Shown in pieces: positions 1 to 9,088 of a stretch of DNA of 11,890 nt. Below the pieces are notes generated by a model, which had not been told where the DNA came from, ran no database searches, and saw only the letters and a program-made list of their open reading frames with translations. Every line of letters starts with the position of its first letter. Position 1 is the first letter of the stretch. A program made the position numbers and the translations under genes. The DNA is from Coemansia sp. RSA 1804 (Eukaryota > Kickxellomycota > Kickxellomycetes > Kickxellales > Kickxellaceae): assembly GCA_027578815.1 (NCBI GenBank), contig JANBTH010000741.1, forward strand, positions 1 to 11,890. Direction: 5' to 3'.

Positions 1-188
1 GCACCACCGCCGGCTCCGCCGGCTCTGCCACCACGCGCCGCACCGGCGCCGTTACCACCGTTATGTGCTGCGGCGCAGCCGCTGCCGAGCCGCCCATCGC
101 TATGCGCCGCGCAGCTGGCTGCAGTCCGCGTGCCCGTGCGCGCTCCTCCCAGACCGGCTCTGTGTATGTGACGTACATCTGCAAGTAA
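1..188. CDS. Edge of a GC-rich coding region, strand unresolved (partial)
   Basis: GC-rich DNA with strong triplet periodicity that stops abruptly near 188, so I read it as the end of a coding region entering from the left. Two readings fit. Plus strand: the frame starting at base 3 is open to TAA at 186-188, uses mostly C-ending codons, ends in '...SVYVTYICK', and is followed by a poly(A) signal at 314-323. Minus strand: an ATG at 178-176 begins 'MYVTYTEPVWEERARARG...' and stays open to the edge. It is preceded by CAG at 181-179 and a TGCTAAC branch-point-like motif at 226-220, as if it were an exon start. Both readings share the same wobble position, so codon bias cannot separate them. The minus peptide looks more natural in composition; the plus reading has the better 3' signal. 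I recognise no family. Confidence 0.35.
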
Positions 189-224
189 TAGTACTAGTAA
201 TAGCAATAGTGGCAAAAATGTTAG

Positions 225-269
225 CAATAATAATAACAATAATAACAATAATAATGGTAATAATAATAT
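225..269. repeat. AAT-type trinucleotide microsatellite
   Basis: Imperfect (AAT)n repeat interrupted by AAC and GGT units, just right of the GC-rich coding edge. It lies in presumed untranslated or intron sequence and contains many stop codons in the neighbouring open frame. Confidence 0.8.
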
Positions 270-313
270 GGTGATAAGGACAACACCAGTGCAGAACCAG
301 GCTGCTTGTTTTA

Positions 314-323
314 AATAAATAAA
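314..323 (+). terminator. Overlapping AATAAA poly(A) signals, plus strand
   Basis: Two overlapping AATAAA hexamers (314-319 and 318-323) lie about 125 bases after the TAA at 186-188. They would suit the 3' end of a plus-strand gene that ends at the left edge. AT-rich sequence gives such hexamers by chance, so support is modest. Confidence 0.4.
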
Positions 324-699
324 ACTAGCACGCAGATGTTATCATCCTTTCGTACACATGCTCTCTCTCTCCCTCTCTTTCCATTTCTTTCCCCTTCTAC
401 AAAGCAGTCTTTTGTGAAGAAAAGGTGGGAGGATGACCATCCAAGACCAAAAAGTCTGTCGGCACTAAGATTCCATCTCTCTCCTCCTAAACACCTTCTT
501 TTTACGCTATAACGCTGGCATAGAAAGACAACCAAGCGAGGAGGTCTCGCGACAATGCTTCCGAAAGTCTCAATTAAGGAAAATCGCCGTGGAATCAGAA
601 AGAAAGAATGAAAAGAAAAGATGAAAAGAAAACCCGGATAGAAAAAACCTGGCCAACTCGAGCCGATACCAACTAACCAACTAACTAATTAAAAACTAT
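324..699. other. Intergenic; probable 3' flank of the TFIIB-like gene
   Basis: No convincing coding frame. It holds a CT-rich patch (about 361-400) and, nearer 700, AT-rich sequence directly after the stop codon of the minus-strand TFIIB-like gene. No minus-strand AATAAA is present here, so that gene's poly(A) site is not marked by the canonical hexamer. Confidence 0.5.
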
Positions 700-2446
700 T
701 CACAAATGAACATCCAGCATGTCGCCAACAAGCGTCTGCAGACGGGGCAGCAGGAGGCGGAAGACGCTGGTGAGCGTAGCGATAACCACACTCGCAGCTC
801 TGCACACGTCGCGCTGGTCGCAGGCAATAGCGTGTTTGGAGGCACGCAGCTCCGCCATAACCGGCAGCGCAGCAGACGAGACGGCCGTGTCGGGCGCAAC
901 CGCAAAATCAAGCGCCTTCAGCGCATGGCGGTGGTTGTAGCACCAGATAACGAGCCACAGACTGGCCGCACTGATGCTGATCGGACACTTGCCCTGCACA
1001 ATCGCCAGCTCATCGGCGCGGTCGTATACGCGGGTGGCAGCCGCCGCAATCCACGCCGGCAGCTCAAGCACCGAGCACCAGCGCTGCAGAAACTCCGCCG
1101 GCTTGGCGCGCCCCGCCGCCGTGTACTCCTTGCCAAGCACCTGCCGCATCAGGTTGTAGTACATGCCGATCTCGCGCTTCGTCACGTTGCCCGCCGAGCA
1201 GATCTCCGAAAACGTCCTTGGAATCCCCTTGTTTCTGCACAGAATGAACATCAGCGCTGCGTGGATCGCGTGCCGCTTGCAGATCGGCTGCCGGTTCTGC
1301 ACCTTCTTCATCACCTTGACGCGGTCGTACAGCTCCTGCGCCTCGATCCAGATCGTTTCCGGAACCTCCAGCTTCTGCCAGTCGAACAATGGCCGCTCGT
1401 CCTCGGGCGCTGCCTGCTCCTTGTCTGCTGTCTGCTCCTTGTCCGATGAGGACGCCGCCGGCGACGCCTTTCTGCGTCCAGGCGACCGCCGAGCCTTTGG
1501 CTTGGCCGCACCGCCGTCATCAGCACCAGCAATGGCAATGGCAGCAGCAGCACCAATAGCCATTGCGCTCTTTGGCGGCGCCGGCAGCGATGACACCTTG
1601 ACCGAAAGAGGCGCCGACGACATGCTGCTCGAGTTGCTGTCAAGACTGAACGAGCGCAGCGGCTCCTGCACAAGCAGAACCGTGGCAGACTCCATCTCAC
1701 TGTCGCCCACTGAACCACTGCCGTTTCTTCCCGACTCATTCCCGCCTACGTAGCTGGCAAGCGCTTGATGGGACGATGACTCCTTCATAATGACATCATT
1801 GTCTTGGCCATTATCATCGTCGTCGTCGTCGTTGCTGCTGCTGGCCATGCTCTCCAGGCGCAGACGCTTACGGGGACCCAAGGACGCCAATGGCGGGCGG
1901 GAGACTGCAGGTGCCGGGATGCTGAGACTGCTGCTGCCCAGTATCTTGCTCTGTCTTCTTCTACCGTCAATCCCTCCGCCAGTAACAGCAGCACCCAACG
2001 ACGCTGAGGCCTGTGCCCTGAGCGGGGGGAGGACGATACTGGGCGCCGTCATACGCGGCGGCAACACCCGATGCTGCGGCGGCGGCGGCGGCATCAGGCC
2101 TGGCACTTCCATGCGGTCGGGCGGAATAGCACAACCCGCCGGGACTTGCGGCGGCAGTCCACGCGCAGAGAATGGCGCATGCATATCTGACGGATACACA
2201 GCGGGCTCGGACACAAACAGCCCGTAGTCGTAAGCGGACGGTGAAAACGAGAACGACGATGAAGAGGGCGGCCCACTACCGCCGACCATTGTCTCAGCCC
2301 CGTGTTGCGGGCGGATAAAGTCCCCCGACCTATCGACGCTTGTAGCACTATGGCCCACGATGGGTTGGCGTGGAACGAATATCTGGGGCTCTGCATGACC
2401 GGCACCATTCGACCTTTGCTCTGGATACTGTCGCTGTTGGTGTTGG

Positions 2447-2507
<61 letters not shown>

Positions 2508-3087
2508 GCTGCTGGCGTCCACCTCCTTGCTTTCCTGCCCAAGGCCTGGTGCTACCATTAGCGCTAGAATGGGGAACATAGTGTCTGCCGCTAGCCCCAT
2601 ACGGGTCCTTGTACGCGTGGTGCAGGGGTGCTGAAACAGGAAACTGCTGCTCCCACTGCTTAATTGGAACGCCCGAAGGCACCATGGATGATGGTTGCTG
2701 AGTGGGAATCGTTATGCTTGGTGGTGGCCCCAGCCCGGACTCCTGCTTCCACAGCGCCATTTCAAACCGCTTCTTGTCATTTGTAGCAGCCGGCGTCCTC
2801 GGTGCATTGCTGGCCGTGGAGTGTCTGTTGCGTCCAAAACGGCTGCTGGGATTGCTGCCATGCCTGGGCGGTGGTGGTAGTCGTGGTTGTGATATCGCGT
2901 TGGTTGAGAACGAGAACCCTGCGCTGAGCGGCGGGAAAAGCGACTGTTGCGCCAGTGCGGATGATGACAAATTCTTACGCAGTGGTACTGGCGGGGAATG
3001 CATAGCATGCATACCGTGGTGGTTTGGCATAGGCGGATTTAACAGCGAGTCGACTTGTATTCTACTGGAATCATCATCATCTGGCAT
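700..3087 (-). CDS. TFIIB-like protein: C-terminal double cyclin fold, long disordered polyQ N-terminus
   Basis: Intronless, 795 aa, start ATG at 3087 (A at -3, 'ACCATG'), stop TGA at 700-702. The frame stays open upstream to 3216 but has no ATG there. Residues 1-565 are low-complexity: Pro/Ser-rich, a 19-Gln run at 195-213, a basic 'PRKRLRL' near 403-409 followed by an Asp run, and a basic segment near 528-543 that could be a nuclear localisation signal. About 570-745 resembles the TFIIB core. Repeat 1 has 'LCRNKGIPRTFSEIC' and 'VTKREIG', close to the TFIIB pattern CR..G.PRTF.EIC / KKEIG. Repeat 2 has 'LELPAWIAAAATRV' and 'GKCPISISAAS', matching the TFIIB 'G.SPISVAAA' helix. TFIIB bridges promoter-bound TBP and RNA polymerase II. 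No CxxC pair occurs anywhere, so the polymerase-docking zinc ribbon is absent. It is more than twice the length of ordinary TFIIB (about 320-350 aa), so I infer a divergent paralogue rather than the essential factor. Nuclear location is inferred. Family call firm, exact role unknown. Confidence 0.85.
2452..2505. repeat. (CTG)18 trinucleotide tract encoding polyQ
   Basis: Eighteen uninterrupted CTG units (CAG on the coding minus strand), extended by one CAA to give Gln195-Gln213 of the TFIIB-like protein. Flanking His/Gln and Arg/Gln codons make the whole neighbourhood glutamine-rich. Pure CAG tracts are prone to length change. Confidence 0.95.
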
Positions 3088-3177
3088 GGTTTCAACAGCT
3101 TCAAATACCGTGTTTGCAAAGGAAAGCGTGCGTGCAATAGGAAAACAAAAAACCCTCGTGTCTGCTATGTGTGCAAA

Positions 3178-3214
3178 TAAAAGAAGAAGAGAAGAGAAGA
3201 AAAGAAAAGAAACC
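3178..3214 (-). promoter_or_regulatory. CT-rich leader upstream of the TFIIB-like gene
   Basis: On the minus strand this is an almost pure pyrimidine tract (TTCTTCTC...TTTCTTTTC) about 90-130 bases before the chosen ATG at 3087. CT-rich stretches just upstream of starts are common in fungal core promoters and 5' leaders. No good TATA box is visible on the minus strand. The stretch 'TTTGCACACATAG' just downstream could also be a splice acceptor, in which case an upstream exon might exist. Confidence 0.35.
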
Positions 3215-4455
3215 AAGAATAGAATTCTGTGAGAAAAAAAAGCACGTAATCAATGGGGGGAGGCCAGAAAAGAGCAAAGGCGCGCAAGTATAAAAAAGAT
3301 ACAATATATGCGATTAGCGCCTTGTTAAGATTGCTAAACAAAACACCCTCTCCAAAAAACCAAATATACTCAAGTACAGTTTCAAAAAAGTAAAGAAAGA
3401 ATAAAAATGATTTTGGGAGAGAGAAAAGGAAAAAGGGTAGTAAATAAGAAAATCTTTCAGCAAGAGCAGAAGGACACCCACGAATATTTATAACAAACCC
3501 AGAAAAGAGGGTAGGGGTAGGCTGAATGCCAGAGTGTATGTGTGTGGGGGGAGATATGAAAGGGGTGTGTGCATATGAAGAATGGGGGGAGGATGAGGAT
3601 TTGTAGAGGATTCAGAAAGCTATTGCCAGAAAGAGGAAAGAAAAGGTGCTTGAAACGAAGGAGCAGCAAGATAAATAAAAAAAATCCCGTACAAGAGTAG
3701 TGAGTGGGGGATAAAGAAAGGCGAAGAAAAACCGCCCAAAGTCAGAGGAAATACGTAAGGAATGGCCAAAGTCTTGGGTGGAAGATGAAGGGGGATGTGA
3801 AGGCGGGTGTATGTGTTTCCGCAAAGCGCATGACTGGCGAAGGAAAGGAATGAATAATGAGAATTAGGTGGATGTTGAAGGCGAGAAATGAAACTGTTTC
3901 TACGTTCTCTCCCTATCGCCTTCTATTCTGGGCTTACAAATATCACAAATAGGAGATGATCGGGCAAATGACAGGATTTATAATATGAATATAAAAGCCA
4001 GCTGAGATAAAAAAAAAAGGGATCAGAAGCAAAAGAAATTCTTCAAGGGGTAGGAGGGGCTTTTTACAAAGACGCAAAGAGAAAAAAGGGGGGTTTTGGT
4101 CGGAGGAGAAGGAGAAGGAGGGTTTGAGTTGTTGTCCTATTGGCCTGACCACACCCGAATTGCAAGATACAACGAGAACCAAAATACGGGAGGAATATGA
4201 AATAGAAACGCACAAAGCTACAACGCTAGAGCCATCCTCCTCTCTTTCTTCATAAAGAAATCCCTAAAATATAGAGCACAAAAAATACGTGGATTTCAAA
4301 TTCAGTGGGTCCCGGTTGAAGAAAGACAGGCGGAATTCAGCGCACAGCAAATGGCAAGCGGCTGGAAATATCCATATATCGACCATGAAGAATAAAAAAG
4401 TCACTTTACTTGGATAAAGAATGATGGCACCCCCACCTCACCACCCAACGCACCC
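3215..4455. other. Purine-rich intergenic region without a gene
   Basis: About 1.2 kb, strongly A/G-rich on the plus strand, with homopolymer A and G runs. Reading frames across it are short and low-complexity (Phe/Ser/Leu-rich on the minus strand), as expected of pyrimidine-rich noncoding DNA. It probably holds the promoter of the TFIIB-like gene. I see no RNA gene or mobile element. Confidence 0.6.
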
Positions 4456-4461
4456 TTTATT
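4456..4461 (-). terminator. AATAAA poly(A) signal, minus strand
   Basis: TTTATT on the plus strand (AATAAA on the minus strand), about 720 bases downstream of the stop of the Vid24/GID4-like gene. It is the first canonical minus-strand hexamer after that stop, so it may mark a long 3' untranslated region containing the CAGT repeats. Confidence 0.35.
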
Positions 4462-4587
4462 GCTTGTGATTCGTACAGCATGAAGTAGGGCAAAAGAGAA
4501 GAAAAGCATAGAGACTAGGTGCAAGACTGGAAGGAAAAAGAAGAGGTGTACTCTTACTTTTTTTTGACTGACTGGGAAGAGAAGCCT

Positions 4588-4613
4588 CAGTCAGTCAGTC
4601 AGTCAGTCAGTCA
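4588..4613. repeat. (CAGT)6 microsatellite with an inverted partner
   Basis: Six CAGT units plus CA. The 11-base segment at 4564-4574 (TTGACTGACTG) is the exact reverse complement of 4604-4614, so transcript of this region could fold into a hairpin with the repeat in its loop. It lies in the presumed 3' flank of the Vid24/GID4-like gene. Confidence 0.9.
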
Positions 4614-5009
4614 AGCCAAGTCAGTCAGCCACACTTTGGCTTGCTTGCTGGCATTGCTTGAGGAAAATGCTTGGGGTACACGCATGGAAAAAGTCTTATG
4701 TGGAGGAGGTGACTGTTGTTGCTGCTGCCGTCGTCAACGTACCTTAAAAATTCATAAGAACAGGATGATGGGGAGAATCCAGTGGTCGTAGATGACAAAA
4801 AACAGATACAAAAACTGATGCTTTAGAAATATATTAACACAAAAATAAACGAAAAAGAGGAGAACAGAAACTGGCTTGTGGAAGAGCGAAGGCAGATGGC
4901 GTCGTTTGCTTGCTTGCTTGGCGTTTGCGAGTGGAATTCGGCCAAAGGCAAAGCGTAAGAAGGGGTCCATGCAATGGAGAGATGCAAATGCAGGCAAGAT
5001 GCACTGGGC

Positions 5010-5038
5010 CAGTCAGTCAGTCAGTCAGCCAGCCAGCC
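5010..5038. repeat. (CAGT)4(CAGC)3 microsatellite
   Basis: Tetranucleotide repeat about 400 bases from the (CAGT)6 tract and about 145 bases downstream of the stop of the minus-strand Vid24/GID4-like gene. A related GCTT-type tract lies at about 4908-4921. Their recurrence suggests local expansion of tetranucleotide repeats in one 3' untranslated region. Confidence 0.9.
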
Positions 5039-5182
5039 TTGCAACTCACGCTCAGACACAGCGGGGTTGGTTGGCCACAGATGCTTCCGGCCGAGAGGGA
5101 GAGCCGGAGTTGCTCAACGGCAAGATGCAGCAGACGTCGTGTGTGAGGGGCCCTATTCCACTAAATATCACCACTTGCTCAA

Positions 5183-7372
5183 CTAGCAACATCCAGTCGC
5201 CGCAAAGGCAAGACAGCGACCGCCATTCTCGGCCTGCAGCGACAGGCGCTGGCGCGGCTGCGTGGAAAGGTCAAAGTAAACACCGTCGATACGACCAGTA
5301 GTGCGCTGCATGCAGATATAGTAGAAGCCGTCGATAGACAGGCCAGTCTCGCTCTGCTCGACATTGACAAAGGCGGTTTCCTTCCACCGCATAAACACGT
5401 ACTCCTCGAGCACGCGCGGCATACGACGGCCCCACAGGCGCGGCGGCCAGCGCTGCAGAAAGGTCTCTGGATGACTGCGCACGGCGGAAAACAGCGCCCA
5501 GTATTTCTGGTCATCGGAGGGCGACGCAAGCCATTTGCCAGTCATCGGCGAATGGTTGACAAAGTCGATGATCTCGCCCTCCCAGCTGGTAGTCACAGCG
5601 CGCGGCATCCACGGCACATCAATAGCGCGCATCAGCCCCGCCACACGGCCGCGCTGCATGTCAACAGCCTGAACCACCACATCCACCTCCCACTGCTCAA
5701 TCTCCGCTACCGCCATCGAGCGCCCAACGCCGTTGATGATGTTGCCGACATTGCGTCGCGCTGGCGCAATCTTCTGCACGCCCCGGAACCGCATCCCAGG
5801 ACGCAGCAGCGCACAGCTCAGATCCCGCACCCGAACCGTGTTGCGCGTCAGCCACCGCTCCAGCCGCTCCTCAATCAGCGTCCGCGCTCCGCGTGCGCGC
5901 CGCTCGCTCTCGGTCCGCGCCAGCGCCGCTCCATCCGTCTCCGCCTCCGCTCCGCCCGCTGCCATCTCCGGCTTTTCAGACCCACGCGCACTCGCATCTA
6001 CATCCGCAAGCCAGCTCGGCTGCCGTTGTTGCTGATGCTGCTGATGATGTTGTGTGCTACGCGGCGCCATGTGGTTCCGGAAGAACTGCAGCTGTCGCCT
6101 CAGGTCCTCAATCTCAATAGTAGGTGCTGAAAGTCCACGCATCTCGCTGTCCGAGTCATCGGAACTGTGGCCCGAGCCGAAGGTGCGGTGTGTGCGCAGA
6201 ACCTCTAGCATTGCGCGCCGCCGTGTCTCCTCAAAGGCCGTAACCGCGCTCCGCTGCACATCCGATGCCGGCACAAACGGTTGAATCTGGGATTGGCGAT
6301 GGTGGCCCCAGGGCCCATCGTCATCATCGCCATCCTCGTCATCGTTCTCATTGTCATTGTCGTTCTGCGCTCCCGGCTGGTTGTACCAGTAGCTATCCAC
6401 ATCGTTTGACGGAAAGTGTTGCTGCTGCTGCTGCTGCTGCTGCTGGCTGTCAGAATGCGTGGGGCTGCTGGGCACCACCAAATCCTCGCCCATCCGGAAA
6501 CGAATCCAACTACTCGTGGCCGCCTGCGTCTGCGTGGCTGCAGGGCCTGCTGCAGACACCACGGGAGTGGCAGGCGGTGATGCCGACGCAGGGTCAGCGC
6601 CACGCAGGGCCCCGCGCTGTCTGCTCAGGAACCGCTGGCGGGTCATCTGCGAGTACCGCTGCAGAGCACGGCGCGCCTCGGCCTCGGCATCCGCGGCATC
6701 CTCGCTGTGCGCAGACAAAGCCAGGTGCTGCCGATGATGTTCGTAGGATGCGGATGCGGATGCGGAATCCAGAAGCTGGTCTGTTTCGGACTCCGACTCC
6801 GTTGGTCTGCGGCGCGGCGGCGTTGGCGGCAGCATCATCAGCTGCGTGTCCAGATACGGGTCGATATCGTTGTATATGTCGTAACCGCTGCTCTCCAAGT
6901 CACTATTATCTGCTGCTGCTGCTGCTGCTGCTGCTGTTGTAGGAGAAGAGGCCGTTACTGCGTCTGCTTGTGTTGCTGTTGTTTCTGTTGCTGTGCTATG
7001 GCTGCCAATTGTGGCTGCCACTAGGTGTGGGCTCTGCTGTCCTGCGATATGTGCAAACACCCGCCGCCTGTTAGGCGCTGCCGCTGCTGCCGCTGCTGCC
7101 GCCCAAAGCCCGTGAGCACCATGTTCCTCGCCTGGTGCTGCTGCCTCATGACTCAGCCCGTTGCGAGTCATTCGTCGCCGCAGTTGCTGTTGTTCTGAAT
7201 CACGCATCTGGACGTCTGTGTTAGTGTTGGAGTCGGATCTGTCTTGCCTCAGACGAACAGCTGCGGCGTGGTCGGTTGGTTCCGTTTGAGCCAGCGGAAC
7301 AAGCAGCGGAGTCGGCTGGCGAGTTGTTTGAGTGGCGCGATGGATCCTTTCGTTCTCCACGCCAACACGCAT
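5183..7372 (-). CDS. Vid24/GID4-family protein, likely GID/CTLH ubiquitin-ligase substrate receptor
   Basis: Intronless, 729 aa, ATG at 7372 with G at -3 and an in-frame TAA two codons upstream, so this start is well bounded. Stop TAG at 5183-5185. Residues 1-515 are low-complexity: Ala-rich runs, a Gln run, and an acidic Asn/Asp/Glu stretch. About 520-715 is the Vid24 beta-barrel, with 'LLRPGMRFRGVQ', 'WEVDVVV', 'SWEGEIIDFVNHSPMTGKW' (from 596), 'YVFMRWKE' (658-665), 'GFYYICMQ' (682-689) and 'IDGVYF'. GID4 proteins recognise N-terminal Pro (Pro/N-degron) and recruit substrates such as gluconeogenic enzymes to the GID/CTLH E3 ligase in cytosol and nucleus. By alignment from memory with human GID4, pocket residues Gln132, Glu237, Ser253 and Tyr258 correspond to Gln533, Glu665, Ser679 and Tyr684 here, all kept. 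The 'D.VNH...TGKW' form resembles a second fungal Vid24 clade rather than orthodox yeast Vid24, so no symbol is given. The N-terminus is far longer than in human GID4. Confidence 0.88.
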   Translation of the reverse strand: MRVGVENERIHRATQTTRQPTPLLVPLAQTEPTDHAAAVRLRQDRSDSNTNTDVQMRDSEQQQLRRRMTRNGLSHEAAAPGEEHGAHGLWAAAAAAAAAPNRRRVFAHIAGQQSPHLVAATIGSHSTATETTATQADAVTASSPTTAAAAAAAADNSDLESSGYDIYNDIDPYLDTQLMMLPPTPPRRRPTESESETDQLLDSASASASYEHHRQHLALSAHSEDAADAEAEARRALQRYSQMTRQRFLSRQRGALRGADPASASPPATPVVSAAGPAATQTQAATSSWIRFRMGEDLVVPSSPTHSDSQQQQQQQQQHFPSNDVDSYWYNQPGAQNDNDNENDDEDGDDDDGPWGHHRQSQIQPFVPASDVQRSAVTAFEETRRRAMLEVLRTHRTFGSGHSSDDSDSEMRGLSAPTIEIEDLRRQLQFFRNHMAPRSTQHHQQHQQQRQPSWLADVDASARGSEKPEMAAGGAEAETDGAALARTESERRARGARTLIEERLERWLTRNTVRVRDLSCALLRPGMRFRGVQKIAPARRNVGNIINGVGRSMAVAEIEQWEVDVVVQAVDMQRGRVAGLMRAIDVPWMPRAVTTSWEGEIIDFVNHSPMTGKWLASPSDDQKYWALFSAVRSHPETFLQRWPPRLWGRRMPRVLEEYVFMRWKETAFVNVEQSETGLSIDGFYYICMQRTTGRIDGVYFDLSTQPRQRLSLQAENGGRCLAFAATGCC
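6419..6445. repeat. CTG repeat (TTG plus eight CTG) encoding polyQ
   Basis: Short pure CTG run in the disordered N-terminal part of the Vid24/GID4-like gene, read on the minus strand as eight CAG plus one CAA codon. It is the second CAG-type tract in the window. Confidence 0.9.
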
Positions 7373-7810
7373 GGCTTATTTAGTTGCTGTTTTTAGAACA
7401 GAAGAAGTCGTAAAAGAGCTACCCTTTTGCGTCTCTTTTCTTGCTACAATCAGTCCTTCTGTCTCTCTTATTCTCTTGGTAAAAGAACCAAAAGCAATGA
7501 ATGTAAATTGAGAATTATAGAGTCAGCCTAATTTTAAAAAAGAAGGGAAAAGAGGGAGAATATAATATGCCTTTTCAAGCGTTTAGGAAAAAAAGATGAC
7601 TGTGTTGTTGCACCTTTTTCCCCCGCTTATAATAAGAAACAATGGAACAATACAAACAGAAAAAGAGTGGAGAAAAAGGATTATTTTTTGCTTTTGAAAA
7701 AGGAGGTTTTAGCAAATGTAAAACAAAAATGAAAATAGAAATAAAATAAGAGAACGGAGTAGAAGCGAAAAACGGAAAAGGTAAAAAAGAAAAGTATTTG
7801 ATTTTTTTAG
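7373..7810. other. Upstream region of the Vid24/GID4-like gene
   Basis: A/G-rich DNA with no credible coding frame. It should contain the 5' leader and promoter of the minus-strand Vid24/GID4-like gene. I see no clear TATA element, repeat or RNA gene. Confidence 0.5.
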
Positions 7811-7901
7811 GATGACTGGCTGGGAGGCTGCTGATTTTGAGCAATTGTGGACAAGTGAAGTTTTGGTGGAGTGGGGAAGAGTGGGTTTTTAGTTGTTGTT
7901 G

Positions 7902-8280
7902 ATGATGCAATCAATGGCCTTCCTTGCTTTTCTGCTCTGTTTTTTTTCCTACTTTTCGTTGGAACCGGATCCCACGGTCGTCTGGGTGCCTACTTTGTGC
8001 AGCTCGGAGGCGTATGTTCTTGAAAGACAATGGATGCTAACCTTTTTCATTCTTTTAATTGTTTTATTTTTGTTTTGCTCTTGTGCAAGGCAGATGTGAA
8101 CCCAGATCCACCTTCAGCATTCTGAATGGACAGCCTATTCCGCTAATCCATCTTTCTTTTCTTATTTCTTCTTCTCTTGCTCAAACAACACGTGTGGCGG
8201 ATGTTATATTCTTCTTTTTCAGCGGCACGTGCTCGCAACGGATCTTCATTGAAACATATACTTACACTCAAAAAGTGTAA
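7902..8280 (+). CDS. Possible two-exon small secreted protein (low confidence)
   Basis: Candidate exons 7902-8011 and 8094-8280 give 98 codons plus TAA in one frame. The proposed intron has donor GTATGT (8012-8017), a TGCTAAC branch-point-like motif (8035-8041), a T-rich tract and acceptor CAG ending at 8093, 82 bases in all. The first exon starts at one of three nearby ATGs (7902, 7905, 7914) and encodes a signal-peptide-like hydrophobic stretch ('MAFLAFLLCFFSYF'). The rest matches no family I know. Against it: the second exon ends in T-rich low-complexity sequence, the donor-to-branch distance is short, and the minus strand also gives protein-like short frames here, such as ATG 8439 'MGSVKSRFTQQG' and a frame ending '...TVGSGSNEK' at about 7949. 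A noncoding transcript or an antisense gene is equally possible. Confidence 0.25.
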
Positions 8281-8865
8281 TAAGTGCTGGTGGTGATAAC
8301 GGCCGGCTTGCCAATGGGACAAAGAGTCCGTCTTGTCCGTGTCTGTTTGTGTGTGGTTTGGGATAATCAAGAGAAGTTTGGCAGCTTCTTTTTTTTCTTT
8401 TTTTCCCTGCTGCGTGAATCTTGATTTCACAGATCCCATGTGTGAGCGGAGGCTGGATTAGATTACCTGTCTCTTGGCTTGTCCATTCTATTCCAAAAGC
8501 CTACAATCGGCCCTTTCTCTCTTTCCATTAGCCCCTCTATAACGTTGTATATGTGCACGCGTTAGAACTTGGTATTATAAGAATGAGTATTGCTATTTGA
8601 AAACATTGGAACTGCTGGTGGAATTGTCTGTGTAAAACTCTCTGTGTTTCTGGAATTCGTCAGGGCTTTATATAGTCTGTGCGTTGCTTGAGAACATATA
8701 ATATTGGACCCTGACACTCATTCGGATGTGTCTTAGTCATGTGTCGTTGTTAATATTGTTTATCATTCGGCTTCCCACGTTCTTTAGATCTGGATGATAG
8801 GAACGGAGTACTTGATTTCCATTGATAGACATGATTAGGTCGCAACAGCCACCATTATTATCATT
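8281..8865. other. Unassigned intergenic sequence
   Basis: Mixed-composition DNA with no long open frame, tRNA-like or snRNA-like sequence that I can recognise. The 8281-8439 part overlaps the antisense frame starting at 8439. A gradual shift towards AT-rich DNA begins near 8850. Confidence 0.5.
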
Positions 8866-8871
8866 TTTATT
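8866..8871 (-). terminator. AATAAA poly(A) signal, minus strand
   Basis: TTTATT on the plus strand, about 220 bases downstream of the TAG at 9089-9091 that ends the minus-strand open frame. The distance is normal for a fungal 3' untranslated region and supports a real minus-strand gene end here. A plus-strand AATAAA lies next to it at 8882-8887. Confidence 0.4.
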
Positions 8872-9088
8872 ACCAGTAAATAATAAAAAGCTATTTTAAT
8901 GAGTATAAAGCATTTACTTTAGTACGTGAAAATGCTGAGTGTTATTGCATAGCGATTGGATATTAACAATAGTTGTTTCTGAATAATACTGTATTTAAAC
9001 AATAGAAACAAGCCAAACGTGTAAATAATAGACAAGAAAAGAAAAAGCTGGCTACTTTAGCCACAAAAGAAAAAAATCACGCTCTTTT

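Noticed and set aside
2302..2634. Poly-Leu and poly-Ala frames over the CTG tract
   Set aside because: These are the other frames of the polyQ repeat inside a well-supported minus-strand gene.
3088..3216. Upstream extension of the TFIIB-like frame by 43 codons
   Set aside because: The extension begins at TTG, contains no ATG, and looks like translated CT-rich leader (Phe/Leu/Ser-rich). ATG 3087 has a good context.
4876..5301. Plus-strand 141-aa frame over the CAGT repeats
   Set aside because: Low-complexity Ser/Gln-Ala stretch from microsatellites; its end overlaps the conserved Vid24 domain on the other strand.
7859..7900. 'GVGKSG' P-loop-like peptide in a third frame
   Set aside because: No ATG in that frame, a stop just upstream, and no other NTPase motifs.
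8189..8231. Two CACGTG E-boxes 37 bases apart
   Set aside because: Possible bHLH sites, but six-base motifs are weak evidence and no gene start is firmly placed next to them.
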